A DNA stretch of 64,000 nt from Candidatus Zixiibacteriota bacterium (GTDB lineage: Bacteria > Zixibacteria > MSB-5A5 > GN15 > FEB-12), in NCBI GenBank assembly GCA_029860345.1, contig JAOUBJ010000010.1:113239-177238 (forward strand), read 5' to 3'. How positions within the stretch are numbered: position 1 is the first letter of the stretch; each line of letters starts with the position of its first letter. Shown piece after piece: positions 8,814 to 17,376 of the stretch. A program made the position numbers and the translations under genes. The notes beneath the pieces are model-generated. The model was not told the origin of the DNA. It made no database searches and saw only the letters and a list, made by a program, of their open reading frames with translations.

Positions 8814-11800
8814 GTGAAAACCTGTCGGCCATCTTTGGCGAAATCATCAAACGCAGCTAAAGTTTTGCTGCTTGCCGCCACGTTGGCGCTATTTGTCGGC
8901 GCTACCACCCAAGCCGCCCAGTTTCCGGGCGCTGGTTGGGATTCCTTTTCTTCGACCGGCCTGTTCCATGTGGTGCTGAGCCCGGCCTACGGTGGAGCAA
9001 CGTACACCATCCGAGTGACCGACCCAAACACGATCATTCTTCGAAGCGCGGCACACTGGGAAGACGACCCCACCGACGTGGGCGGTGCCGTTGTCGGCAA
9101 TGGAAATTCCCCGCAACCACCGGTGGTCACCGACCCGGATAACGTATCCGATAGTGACATCGGCCCCCATCCGGCCACTTTCGAGCAGGGAAGCGGAACT
9201 TGTCGCGAGGTTCACACCAAGATGGCCTGGCTGAACATGCAGAACGGCGACGGCTGGGCTATACGCGCCGGTGACGCTGCGCTATCTGCACCGCGCAGCC
9301 TGGGGGAAGTGGAGGCATTGAGTCACAGTGGAAATCCTAACGATGACTTTCCGGCTCGGAGCTTCTTCAACCTCTATGTGGAGGTGGATCTGCCGGCCGG
9401 CCTGGGCGGTATGACTCTGGTCAATGTTATGCCCATCGTTGTGCAGGTGGACACGATATATACTTTTCCCCCTTTGGGCAGAACGTATGTCCACACCTTT
9501 AACTTCGCCAACGGCAATGCGACAGCCCTTTATGATGTTACCGGCTGTAACCTGGTAGGCTGGTTGATGCGAGCCTCACATGGTGTGGCCGCACCCAACC
9601 CGCCGGGCGACACTTCGCGCCTGCCGCACATACCTTTGCAGTTGCCCTACCCGACCGTTTTCTCTGTTGACGGTGAACCCAACCCGGCCGAAGGTCTGAT
9701 TGATTCGTGTTGGCCGTTCCCGAATGACGTTTTCAGTCTGGGCACTGCCGGTGGATGGGGTGGCGCTCGTCCAGGCGTGGTCCCGTTGAGCACAACCAAG
9801 GGTGAGCTCTTTCAGGCTTCGGGCGCCTTGCTTGGCGCCGCTCCCGATATTACAAACACTCTAAGAATCTCAGGCGCTCTGGGCACCGGTGAGCCCGGCC
9901 CGCCGCCGTATATGGGACCGATAACACCTCCTCCCGGACCTCCGGGGCCCCCGGCCATACTGCGTATGCCGGGACCGTTCGATATGCCCTGGGCCGTGGG
10001 CACCATGGGCATGCAGGAGGGTGACAACCTGGTTGCCGTATCGTTCGGTGCTGATGGTGGTAATCTGCCGCTCTTCAGTGTGAACCCGGCGGCCATCGGT
10101 GTGCCTGGCTCGGGTGTTTACAACGAAGCTGTGTTGGCGCCCGTGTTTGGACGACCACCAACGATAGTTCCATCCAACGTTGGCGGCAGCCCAGGCGAAG
10201 AAGCAGCCGGCGATATTTTCATCGGACCGCCCAATGCCTTGTCGTTCGGGCTCGGTCTCGGCCCATGGACGGCACCGGCGCCGCCCGGCAGCAATGTGCT
10301 GGGCACCGATGAGCTGTTATTGGGCTTGCAGGCTCCCGACACATTAGGTAGCGCCCACACTCTGACCAACGAGGACGATCTCGATGCTCTTGAGTTGAGC
10401 AATGGCAATCACGTCGACTGGGACTACGACGGTATCCCCGATGAATTCATCTACTTCAGCATTGACGGCACCTCGCCGACCATCGGCATCGCCGATCCGT
10501 TCCTGGACGTGCTGACCCCGAATGACGGTGTCTTCTGGGGCGGGGTGGCTTTCCGACCGGGACCGCCCGATCCGGACGGTGTGACGCCTGACGACATCCT
10601 GATTGCTCGACCGGGCGGATTTATGTTCGGCATCTATGCCTCCGGCGTTCAGGACATCGGACTGATGCCCGGCGACGAAATCGACGCAGTGGCGCTGTGC
10701 GATTTCCACCAGTACGGATACCTCAACCCGATCTACGACACCGCTCTGTTTTCACTGCGGGCCGGTTCACCGTCGCTAACCGGAGCCAACCCGAATATGC
10801 CGGTTGGGCCGCTGTCTCCCGGCGACATCTACATGACCAATTTCAACGGCACGGTGACGTTCTTTGCCTGGGCGACATCGTTGGGGTTGACCCTCACGGA
10901 TGAACTCAACGCTTTAGATGTAATAGGTGTCTGCGAAGATTCCGACGAAGACGGTTGGTGCGAAAGCTGCCCCGGCTGGCCTATTCAGGGTGACAACTGT
11001 CCCGGCGTTTACAACCCCAATCAGGCCGACACCGATTGGGACGGCGTTGGTGACGCCTGTGTGATTCCGACTGCGGGCTGGGATCCCAGTTGGATCGCCA
11101 TCGGCTATCCTGAGTACACCAAACATGGAACTCAGTTTGACAAGCCGCTGTCCATTGGGAACTGCGGAAACATAGCTACGGAGTTTGAGATAGTTCTGAA
11201 CGAAGACGCCGGGCCGCATTCTGGCTGGCTGTCGGTTTCAGCTTCACTTGAGTCAGGGATCATTTCCCCCGGCGCAGGCAATGAGGTAAGCGGTACCGTC
11301 ACCATCAACGCCGGTGGGTCCATCAATCTGCCTGGTACGGTGGTGCATCTGACGGGCGATTTGACCGCGACCGGCAACTTCGATGACTCTCCGTTTATCT
11401 TCCCGATCGATTTCTTTGTAGTCGACACGATTGTGGTGCCGGTATTCGACACCATTTCCACCGGTTGCTTCTCGTTGGTGGTATCCAACATGGGTAACTG
11501 GGGGAACCAGGGCGCCGGTCGTGTCAACCTTGACTTCTGGGACTACGGCGACTGCGAGGGTCAGAAAGGGGTCGGCGATAACGTCCCCGGCGATGCCTCG
11601 ATCTATGTATACGACGCCTCTCCGGTCATCTGTTGGCCGGACGGTGACTCCGTGCTGTGTAACTGGTCGATCTTCGGCACCACCTACATCTCCAGTGAAG
11701 GCTTCGTGCCGCTTGGCCACACTCCGGTAACGCCGTTTGTTTACGGTGTGGACTGTGATGAGAATCCGCTGTCCTACGCCAACGCCTACTTGTCTCAGTT

Positions 11801-12668
11801 TGCCACTCATGACACCGGTATCCTGATTGAGAAGTGGTGGATCGCTCCGGATCAGAGCGCTCACCAGGGTTCCAACTGGATCATTCAAGTCCTGAGGATT
11901 TCGGTAATCGATGGCCAGACGCACAGCGGCCTCAACATCGGTGAAGCTATCGACTGGGATATCCCGTCCGACAGCGCTGCACGCAACCTTTCGGGCTTCA
12001 GTGTTGGCCAGAGGCTGATTTACCAGCAGGGTTCCGAATACAACCAGGACCCTGAAGAATGTCAGGAAAACTCGGACCGCTTCGGCGGTATTGAGCTGCT
12101 GAGCATCCGAGAAGACTTTGGTGGAACTGTCGTGGTGACTTCCAGTCCTTACGGCGCTTACACCGGCAGCAACTCGCGCTGGGTCAATCCGACCGGCGGC
12201 TTCATCGCCCATGAGTTGGACAGTTTGATGACCGCTCGCCCGGGATATGTCCTTTCGGACTCCATCAACGCCGACCTGCACTCGGTCATGACTTTCAAGT
12301 CAGGCTACACGCTGACTCCGACCACAACGATCTGGATATTCAAGTGTTTGATCACCAGTCGTTTGGGCTTTGCGGCCTTTATCGCCTCGGCGCAGGAATG
12401 TCATACTTGGTATGAGGAGAACCTGACCTCGCCGAACTGCGGATGTTGTATCCCGCCGATCCGCGGTAATGTCGATTATGACGGCGGCGATGTCATCGAC
12501 ATCTCCGACCTGGTATACCTGGTCGACTTCATGTTCACCGGTGGCCCGGCGCCGCCTTGCTTCGAAGAAGCTGACATGAACGGCGATGGTGCGATAGACA
12601 TCTCCGATCTCGTTTGGTCGGTTGACTTCATGTTCTCTGGCGGCCCGCCGCCGGTAGCATGTCCGTAG
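8814..12668 (+). CDS. Large secreted protein with thrombospondin type 3 motif and C-terminal dockerin-like pair
   Basis: This 1284-residue exported protein starts at GTG, with GAGAGGAGGG 5-7 nt upstream and a signal peptide over residues 1-35. Residues of about 40-700 are beta-rich, with Pro/Gly-rich linkers (PPGPPGPP) and no recognised enzyme motif. A thrombospondin type 3-like calcium motif (DSDEDGWCESC, GDNCPGVYNPNQADTDWDGVGDAC) follows near residues 705-745. Further beta-sandwich segments with Cys pairs come next, and then the C-terminus (about 1218-1284): GNVDYDGGDVIDISDLVYLVD and MNGDGAIDISDLVWSVDFMF, two EF-hand-like Asp-rich loops ending GGPPPVACP. This dockerin-like tail recurs in six other proteins here. 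It is probably a cell-surface or secreted structural protein; its ligand is unknown. Confidence 0.85.
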   Translation: MKTCRPSLAKSSNAAKVLLLAATLALFVGATTQAAQFPGAGWDSFSSTGLFHVVLSPAYGGATYTIRVTDPNTIILRSAAHWEDDPTDVGGAVVGNGNSPQPPVVTDPDNVSDSDIGPHPATFEQGSGTCREVHTKMAWLNMQNGDGWAIRAGDAALSAPRSLGEVEALSHSGNPNDDFPARSFFNLYVEVDLPAGLGGMTLVNVMPIVVQVDTIYTFPPLGRTYVHTFNFANGNATALYDVTGCNLVGWLMRASHGVAAPNPPGDTSRLPHIPLQLPYPTVFSVDGEPNPAEGLIDSCWPFPNDVFSLGTAGGWGGARPGVVPLSTTKGELFQASGALLGAAPDITNTLRISGALGTGEPGPPPYMGPITPPPGPPGPPAILRMPGPFDMPWAVGTMGMQEGDNLVAVSFGADGGNLPLFSVNPAAIGVPGSGVYNEAVLAPVFGRPPTIVPSNVGGSPGEEAAGDIFIGPPNALSFGLGLGPWTAPAPPGSNVLGTDELLLGLQAPDTLGSAHTLTNEDDLDALELSNGNHVDWDYDGIPDEFIYFSIDGTSPTIGIADPFLDVLTPNDGVFWGGVAFRPGPPDPDGVTPDDILIARPGGFMFGIYASGVQDIGLMPGDEIDAVALCDFHQYGYLNPIYDTALFSLRAGSPSLTGANPNMPVGPLSPGDIYMTNFNGTVTFFAWATSLGLTLTDELNALDVIGVCEDSDEDGWCESCPGWPIQGDNCPGVYNPNQADTDWDGVGDACVIPTAGWDPSWIAIGYPEYTKHGTQFDKPLSIGNCGNIATEFEIVLNEDAGPHSGWLSVSASLESGIISPGAGNEVSGTVTINAGGSINLPGTVVHLTGDLTATGNFDDSPFIFPIDFFVVDTIVVPVFDTISTGCFSLVVSNMGNWGNQGAGRVNLDFWDYGDCEGQKGVGDNVPGDASIYVYDASPVICWPDGDSVLCNWSIFGTTYISSEGFVPLGHTPVTPFVYGVDCDENPLSYANAYLSQFATHDTGILIEKWWIAPDQSAHQGSNWIIQVLRISVIDGQTHSGLNIGEAIDWDIPSDSAARNLSGFSVGQRLIYQQGSEYNQDPEECQENSDRFGGIELLSIREDFGGTVVVTSSPYGAYTGSNSRWVNPTGGFIAHELDSLMTARPGYVLSDSINADLHSVMTFKSGYTLTPTTTIWIFKCLITSRLGFAAFIASAQECHTWYEENLTSPNCGCCIPPIRGNVDYDGGDVIDISDLVYLVDFMFTGGPAPPCFEEADMNGDGAIDISDLVWSVDFMFSGGPPPVACP

Positions 12669-12720
12669 GAGAGATACTCCCATGATGTAGCAGACGTCAT
12701 GGTTTGCTGTATTATCAACG

Positions 12721-12752
12721 GCCGCTCTCGACCTTAGTGTCGGGAGCGGCCT
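12721..12752 (+). terminator. Hairpin terminator after the 1284-residue protein gene
   Basis: GGCCGCTC (12721-12728) pairs with GAGCGGCC (12745-12752), and TCGAC/GTCGG extend the stem inward. It lies about 50 nt after the stop codon. There is no long T-run, so termination efficiency is uncertain. Confidence 0.6.
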
Positions 12753-12823
12753 TCACATGTGAGAATGGTCGGCAACGTTGGTGGTAGGTCGGTCGCGAAG
12801 CGACCAGGAGGCCCTTTATGGTC

Positions 12824-12852
12824 TTGACAAATAGGTTTAGTTACTATACATT
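12824..12852 (+). promoter_or_regulatory. marR promoter with embedded operator; probably leaderless transcript
   Basis: TTGACA (12824-12829), 17 nt, TACATT (12847-12852), then six nt and the ATG at 12859, so +1 would coincide with the start codon and no ribosome-binding site is present. Between the hexamers lies GTTTAG-TTA-CTATAC (12835-12849), an imperfect palindrome matching 12 of 15 positions of the perfect palindrome before the next gene (13333-13347). A repressor bound here would block polymerase, as in MarR autoregulation. Confidence 0.6.
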
Positions 12853-12858
12853 TGGATC

Positions 12859-13314
12859 ATGGCATCGGTCAGCAACGAGATAGCCGAGCAACTTCTGCGT
12901 GTTCTCAACAAATATGTCGAGAACCAGAAGAAGCCGCGCCGGTACGGGCTCAGGCGACTTCTGTTCCCGGCCGAGGTTCACACTATTGTGCTTATTGGTC
13001 GTTACCCGGAAGCTGGTGTAACGGAGTTGGCCGAGCGGGCCGGGGTCACCAAGGGCGCCATCTCGCAAATGCTGCAACAGCTTGAGGATAAAAAACTTAT
13101 ACGAAAATCGAAACATCCCGAAAGCGGCTCTCGGGTACTGTTGGAACTGACCAACAAAGGAAAGATAGCCTACTACTCGCATGAGCAAATGCACGAAGAT
13201 CTCGACCGAGAGTTGTTTGATTTCCTGGACGGCCTGACAGCCTCGAAACTGAAGCTGCTCGGCTCCTTTTTAAGCCATCTTGAGAGCGGTATCGACAAAA
13301 GAAGCGAAACCTGA
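12859..13314 (+). CDS. MarR-family winged-helix transcriptional regulator
   Basis: This 151-residue cytosolic DNA-binding dimer has the wHTH core VTELAERAGVTKGAISQMLQQLEDKKLI (about residues 55-82). The wing follows (RKSKHPESGSRVLLELTNKG), and then the C-terminal dimerisation helices. MarR proteins usually repress their own operon until a small ligand or oxidant releases them. The gene begins at the predicted transcription start of a promoter containing an operator-like palindrome, and the same palindrome precedes the small membrane protein gene 68 nt downstream of its stop. That pair is therefore the likely regulon. The inducer cannot be inferred. Confidence 0.9.
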   Translation: MASVSNEIAEQLLRVLNKYVENQKKPRRYGLRRLLFPAEVHTIVLIGRYPEAGVTELAERAGVTKGAISQMLQQLEDKKLIRKSKHPESGSRVLLELTNKGKIAYYSHEQMHEDLDRELFDFLDGLTASKLKLLGSFLSHLESGIDKRSET

Positions 13315-13332
13315 CGTTTTTTTGTGCGTATT

Positions 13333-13347
13333 GTTTAGTAGCTAAAC
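13333..13347 (+). promoter_or_regulatory. Perfect 15-nt palindrome, likely MarR operator
   Basis: GTTTAG-TAG-CTAAAC lies between the MarR gene and the small membrane protein gene. It resembles the operator-like site in the marR promoter (12835-12849; same arms except one base). Good inverted symmetry and context make it a probable second binding site. Confidence 0.6.
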
Positions 13348-13381
13348 AGTAGAGCTACGTTAACCGAAAGGAGATACCAAA

Positions 13382-13594
13382 ATGACGCGACACAACAAAA
13401 CCACAAAAGGCCTGATGGGTATCGCCGTGCTTTCAGTGCTGGGCATATTCTGGGGCCTGCATGCCGCCTTTCCCGAAGTGAAGCTGTGGCCTTTGGGCAC
13501 AGTGACGCTGGTGATCGTCACCATGGCCGTCGGTCACTTCAAGAAATCCAGCCGTGACCCGGAACGCCGAGGAGCCGCCGAGAGTGAGTCCTGA
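13382..13594 (+). CDS. Small two-helix membrane protein in the MarR cluster
   Basis: This 70-residue protein has AAAGGAGATACCAA as an excellent Shine-Dalgarno region before its ATG. Two hydrophobic segments (about residues 10-29 and 37-53) are separated by a short polar loop (FPEVKLWP). The C-terminal tail is basic and then acidic, and predicted cytosolic (KKSSRDPERRGAAESES). The family is not recognised. Its position behind a MarR regulator and a matching operator suggests an inducible membrane stress or export accessory function, but that is inference from context only. Confidence 0.75.
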   Translation: MTRHNKTTKGLMGIAVLSVLGIFWGLHAAFPEVKLWPLGTVTLVIVTMAVGHFKKSSRDPERRGAAESES

Positions 13595-13912
13595 CAGATC
13601 AGAAGTAGGGTGGGTCCGTCTTCGGACCCGCCGGTGGCAGGTCTCCAAGAGAAGAGAGACCTGCCCTGCAAGGCTCTGCAACCACAACGCCCCGGTTTCA
13701 CTTTCCACTCTCGCCGGATTTCACAGTCGCAAACTTTGCCTTAGTTACCTCGCCATCAAACGAAACCCAGCACCTGCTCGTCCCGTATACTAAGCAGCCC
13801 CGCTCCTTCTTACTTCACCGCATCTGTTGCGAGGGACTCACGGGTACGTCTATCCGCTTCCTGATGGTATGTCTGGGAGTGCACAAATCTATTACCACCT
13901 ATGGAGGATTTC
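13595..13912. repeat. Intergenic repeats upstream of the carboxypeptidase gene
   Basis: This 318-nt gap has a short GGGTCCG-TCTTC-GGACCC repeat (about 13612-13633) and a hairpin made by GGCAGGTCTC and GAGACCTGCC (about 13636-13665). Variants of these recur near 23.5, 30.7 and 36.9 kb. No gene is seen, and no clear promoter could be fixed. Confidence 0.55.
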
Positions 13913-16765
13913 ATGCAAGGCAGAGTGACAAAGACATTGGTGATCATGTTGGTGCTGGCGGTGCTGACCGCTTCGGCATCGGCGACGCAAATGCAGGTGA
14001 GACTCTACATCGATGATCCCAAACAACTGCTCGACATTCGGCAGTTGCATCTGGACCAGACTTTTCAAAAAGACGGTTACATCGACATCGTAACCGACCA
14101 GGAGGAACTTAGGCAGATCGAAGCCCTCGGTATTCGTACCGAAGTTCTGCACGAAGACATCGTTAAGTACAATCAGTCGAGATTGGACCCGGCCAAAGAT
14201 ATGGGCGGCTATATGACGCTCGACGAACTCAACACACGTATGGACGATCTGATCGCCGCATATCCCAATCTTCTCTCGCAGAAAATCTCGCTTGGCCAGA
14301 CCCTCGAAGGGCGGGACATTTGGGCTTTCAAACTCTCTGATAACCCCAACGTCGACGAAGATGAACCGGAGCTTCTGTACACCGCCCTTCATCATTGCCG
14401 CGAAGTGATCACGCCGGAGGTATTGTTTTATTTTATCGAACAGATGGTTGATCGCTACGGACTTTGGCCGGAAGAAACCGAGCTTATCGACACTCGCGAA
14501 ATGTGGTTCGTGATGTGTGTCAACCCCGACGGTTACTACCACAACGAGGTGATCGCCCCCGGCGGCGGCGGCATGTGGCGTAAGAACCGAAGGCTCAACG
14601 CCGACAGCACCTACGGTGTCGATCTCAACCGCAACTATGGCTACGCGTGGGGCTACGATGATCAGGGTTCAAGCCCGGTCGGCTCAAGCGAGACCTATCG
14701 CGGCACCGGCCCCTTCTCGGAGCTGGAAACACAGGCGTTACGCGACTTTGTTATCAGCCGTGAGTTCGTGATCTCGTTACAGTACCATGCTCACGGGAAT
14801 CTTCTGCTGTGGTCGTGGAGCTACAACCTTGGCGAGTTCACTCCGGACGAACCGGTGTTCCGGGCGATTTTTGATTCGGCCAGGGCATGGAATGGCTATA
14901 CCGGCGGTTCCGATGCGCTTTACACGGTCAACGGCGGCGCCAACGATTGGAACTACGGTGAACAGACCCTGAAGAACAAGAACTTCTCATACACGGTCGA
15001 GGTCGGTACTCAGGAAGATTACTTCTGGCCGTCAGTGGATCGCATACCTGATCTTGTAAATGAAAACTACCGTCCGAACAAGTTCTATGCCCGGGCGGCA
15101 GGTCATCCATACGCGCTTATTGCTCCGGCCGCGCCCAGTATCTATGTCGCTGATGTCGTCGACAGTGTCGGCTACGATGTACAGTGGACGCACGTCGACG
15201 AAAACAACCCGGCCGCCAGCTATGAACTTCAGGAACTACAGGATTACCAACGTATAGTCGACCCGGCCGACGATTTTGGTCATTGGGAAAACCTGAACTT
15301 CTCACTTGACGCCCTGAGCTACTCCGGTCCGACCAGTTTTTACTCCGGTTCCGGTTTCCAGGTTGCGGCCGGTATCAGGAGCCTTGAGCCGATTGTGGTA
15401 GGGATGGGTGACTCGATCAAGTTCTGGGCGAATTATGGTATGGAGGACGGCCTCGACTTTGCCTATGTCATGGTCTCGACCGACCTGGTTGTCTGGACAA
15501 CACTCGAAGGCAACCTGAGCACCGACTACGATCCATACGGCGGCTTCAACGCCGGCCATGGGATTACCGGCTACTCCGGCGGATGGGTACAGGGGCTGTT
15601 CGATCTCAGTGATTACGTCGGACAAACTCTGTTCGTGGGCTTCGTATATTATTCGACGCAATACTACGATGGCTCACCTGGTATCTGGATCGACGACATA
15701 GAGCCGGTCGATTTCTATGGCGTACAGACCGTCGTTGCGTCCGCTCACACCGATACCAGTTTCAGTTTCACCGATCATCCGACCGGTCTCTACCACTACC
15801 GAGTCCGCGCCACCGATAATGAAAACCAACTAAGCATGTATTCCCCTGCCCAGCCGTCCGCAGTGATCAACAATTATGCCTGCGTCGACAGCGACAGCGA
15901 CGGCTACGGTGATCCCGGCAATCCATCGAACACCTGCAGCGATGACAACTGTCCTCTGGTGTCGAACACCGGGCAGGAGGATGCAGATGGTGACGGCATT
16001 GGTGATGCCTGCGATGTATGCCCTTATGATCAGTTCGACGACGGCGACGGGGATGGTTTCTGCGCCGATATCGACAATTGTCCAGCCGTTTACAACATCG
16101 ATCAACTCGATGCCGATGGTGATGGTATCGGTGATCTGTGCGACGTCTGTCCGGACGATCCACAGAACGATATTGACGGCGATGGTGTCTGTGGTGACGT
16201 CGATAACTGTCCTACCGCCGATAACAACGACCAATCGGACATTGACGGCGACCTGCTGGGAGATGCGTGCGACAACTGCGCAGGCGACCACAACCCCGGC
16301 CAGGAAGACCTTGATGCCGACGGCGTAGGCGACCTGTGCGACAACTGTCCCGACAGCGCCAACACTCTTCAAGAAGATGCCGACAGCGACGGTGTGGGTG
16401 ACCTGTGCGACGTCTGTCCGAACGACCCCGAAGACGACAGTGATGCAGACGGTTTCTGTGCCGATGTAGACAACTGCCCCGACGATTACAACCCTGACCA
16501 GACCGATCTCAACGACGACGGTGTGGGTGACATCTGCTGTTGTCTGAATCGTGCCGATGTCGACCATGCCGGCGGTCCCAGCCCGATCGACATCGCCGAT
16601 TTGGTCTTCCTGGTCGATTTCATGTTCTCAGGCGGAGCTCAACCGCCCTGTTTCGACGAGGGTGATATCGACGGCAGCGGTTCGGCGCCTATCGATATAT
16701 CTGATTTGGTGTACATGGTTGATTATATGTTCTCAGGCGGCCCACCCCCTCCGGGCTGTCCATAA
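13913..16765 (+). CDS. Secreted M14 zinc carboxypeptidase with thrombospondin type 3 array and dockerin-like tail
   Basis: This 950-residue exported metallopeptidase starts at ATG 13913, 5 nt after GGAGG; an ATG at 13901 overlaps that ribosome-binding site. It has a signal peptide (about 1-24) and a propeptide-like region to about 95. The M14 domain spans about 100-400, with zinc ligands His161-x-x-Glu164 (HHCRE) and His292 or His294 (QYHAHG) and catalytic Glu363 in YTVEVG. This is the carboxypeptidase T/A arrangement. A beta-sandwich follows, with GIWIDDIEPV like immune inhibitor A/MAM-type domains. About six Cys- and Asp-rich thrombospondin type 3 calcium repeats (about 657-876) come next, then a dockerin-like pair ending GGPPPPGCP. 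It probably trims peptides outside the cell to feed amino-acid catabolism. Confidence 0.92.
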   Translation: MQGRVTKTLVIMLVLAVLTASASATQMQVRLYIDDPKQLLDIRQLHLDQTFQKDGYIDIVTDQEELRQIEALGIRTEVLHEDIVKYNQSRLDPAKDMGGYMTLDELNTRMDDLIAAYPNLLSQKISLGQTLEGRDIWAFKLSDNPNVDEDEPELLYTALHHCREVITPEVLFYFIEQMVDRYGLWPEETELIDTREMWFVMCVNPDGYYHNEVIAPGGGGMWRKNRRLNADSTYGVDLNRNYGYAWGYDDQGSSPVGSSETYRGTGPFSELETQALRDFVISREFVISLQYHAHGNLLLWSWSYNLGEFTPDEPVFRAIFDSARAWNGYTGGSDALYTVNGGANDWNYGEQTLKNKNFSYTVEVGTQEDYFWPSVDRIPDLVNENYRPNKFYARAAGHPYALIAPAAPSIYVADVVDSVGYDVQWTHVDENNPAASYELQELQDYQRIVDPADDFGHWENLNFSLDALSYSGPTSFYSGSGFQVAAGIRSLEPIVVGMGDSIKFWANYGMEDGLDFAYVMVSTDLVVWTTLEGNLSTDYDPYGGFNAGHGITGYSGGWVQGLFDLSDYVGQTLFVGFVYYSTQYYDGSPGIWIDDIEPVDFYGVQTVVASAHTDTSFSFTDHPTGLYHYRVRATDNENQLSMYSPAQPSAVINNYACVDSDSDGYGDPGNPSNTCSDDNCPLVSNTGQEDADGDGIGDACDVCPYDQFDDGDGDGFCADIDNCPAVYNIDQLDADGDGIGDLCDVCPDDPQNDIDGDGVCGDVDNCPTADNNDQSDIDGDLLGDACDNCAGDHNPGQEDLDADGVGDLCDNCPDSANTLQEDADSDGVGDLCDVCPNDPEDDSDADGFCADVDNCPDDYNPDQTDLNDDGVGDICCCLNRADVDHAGGPSPIDIADLVFLVDFMFSGGAQPPCFDEGDIDGSGSAPIDISDLVYMVDYMFSGGPPPPGCP

Positions 16766-17376
16766 CGTAGCACCTTGCGAGGAGGTGGACATGGAGGTCC
16801 GCCTCGTTGGCTCACGGACGCATTTCCAGTACGGCCCGGACCTTTGGTCCGGGTCTTGCTATACAGGCAAGGCGACAAGTCGCTTCCTTGCGCATCGCGC
16901 TACTCAGGTCATGCCGAGCGGGTGGCCGCCCTAAACTTCCAGGCTGTGTCGCAATTGCAGGTTCCTCCGGTTCCTGCGTTGGCCGAGGGCGAGCGTGTGA
17001 ACCGGATGTTTCAAAGGCTTCTCTTACACAACGCCTTAGTGAGAGTCGCAGGGTCACAATCCCGACTTCGTCGAGATCAGGACCCTGCGAAACTCGTTTA
17101 TGACACAGCCTGTCCGATGGGGGCGGAAGTTCATACTTCGACTCCGCTCAGTATGAGGTTGTGTTGGGTCTTGATCACGCCGGCGGCGGGCCAATCTCAT
17201 GTTGCACGCTGGACGACGAATTGAGATTGCCGCGGCATCACGCGTTTCGCGTGATACCTCGCAATGACGGCAAACGAGGGTTGGTCGACAAGCCCCTTCG
17301 TCCGGGCTTCGCTGCACAAGCCAAAAACAAATTGCCCCACACTCCACCGCAACCTATCTTGGCGCACCAAGCTATT
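16766..17376. repeat. Intergenic region with a MITE-like element and hairpin repeats
   Basis: This 611-nt gap carries the best-preserved copy of the 171-bp MITE-like element (16941-17111), then a 24-nt covarying hairpin (17132-17155, arms CATACT/AGTATG). A TTGAGATTGCCGCGG...CGCAATGAC repeat (about 17219-17274) related to ones near 20.4 and 41.1 kb follows. Frames open through this region are repeat translations, and no gene is accepted. Confidence 0.7.
16941..17111 (-). mobile_element. MITE-like element, 171 bp, perfect 10-bp terminal inverted repeats
   Basis: It is bounded by AGGCTGTGTC (16941-16950) and GACACAGCCT (17102-17111), perfect inverted copies. The interior matches elements at 24893-25063 (also 171 bp) and 44590-44750 (161 bp) in the opposite orientation, including GCAGGGTC...GACCCTGC inner palindromes. 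It encodes no transposase. A target-site duplication is not evident. Confidence 0.65.

Noticed and set aside
11253..12281. 342-codon minus-strand frame
   Set aside because: It lies wholly antisense to the 1284-residue secreted protein, without ribosome-binding site, signal or motif.
15830..16567. 245-codon minus-strand frame, strongly hydrophobic
   Set aside because: It is the antisense reading of the Asp/Cys-rich thrombospondin type 3 repeats of the carboxypeptidase; Val/Ile richness is a by-product of complementing Asp/Asn codons.
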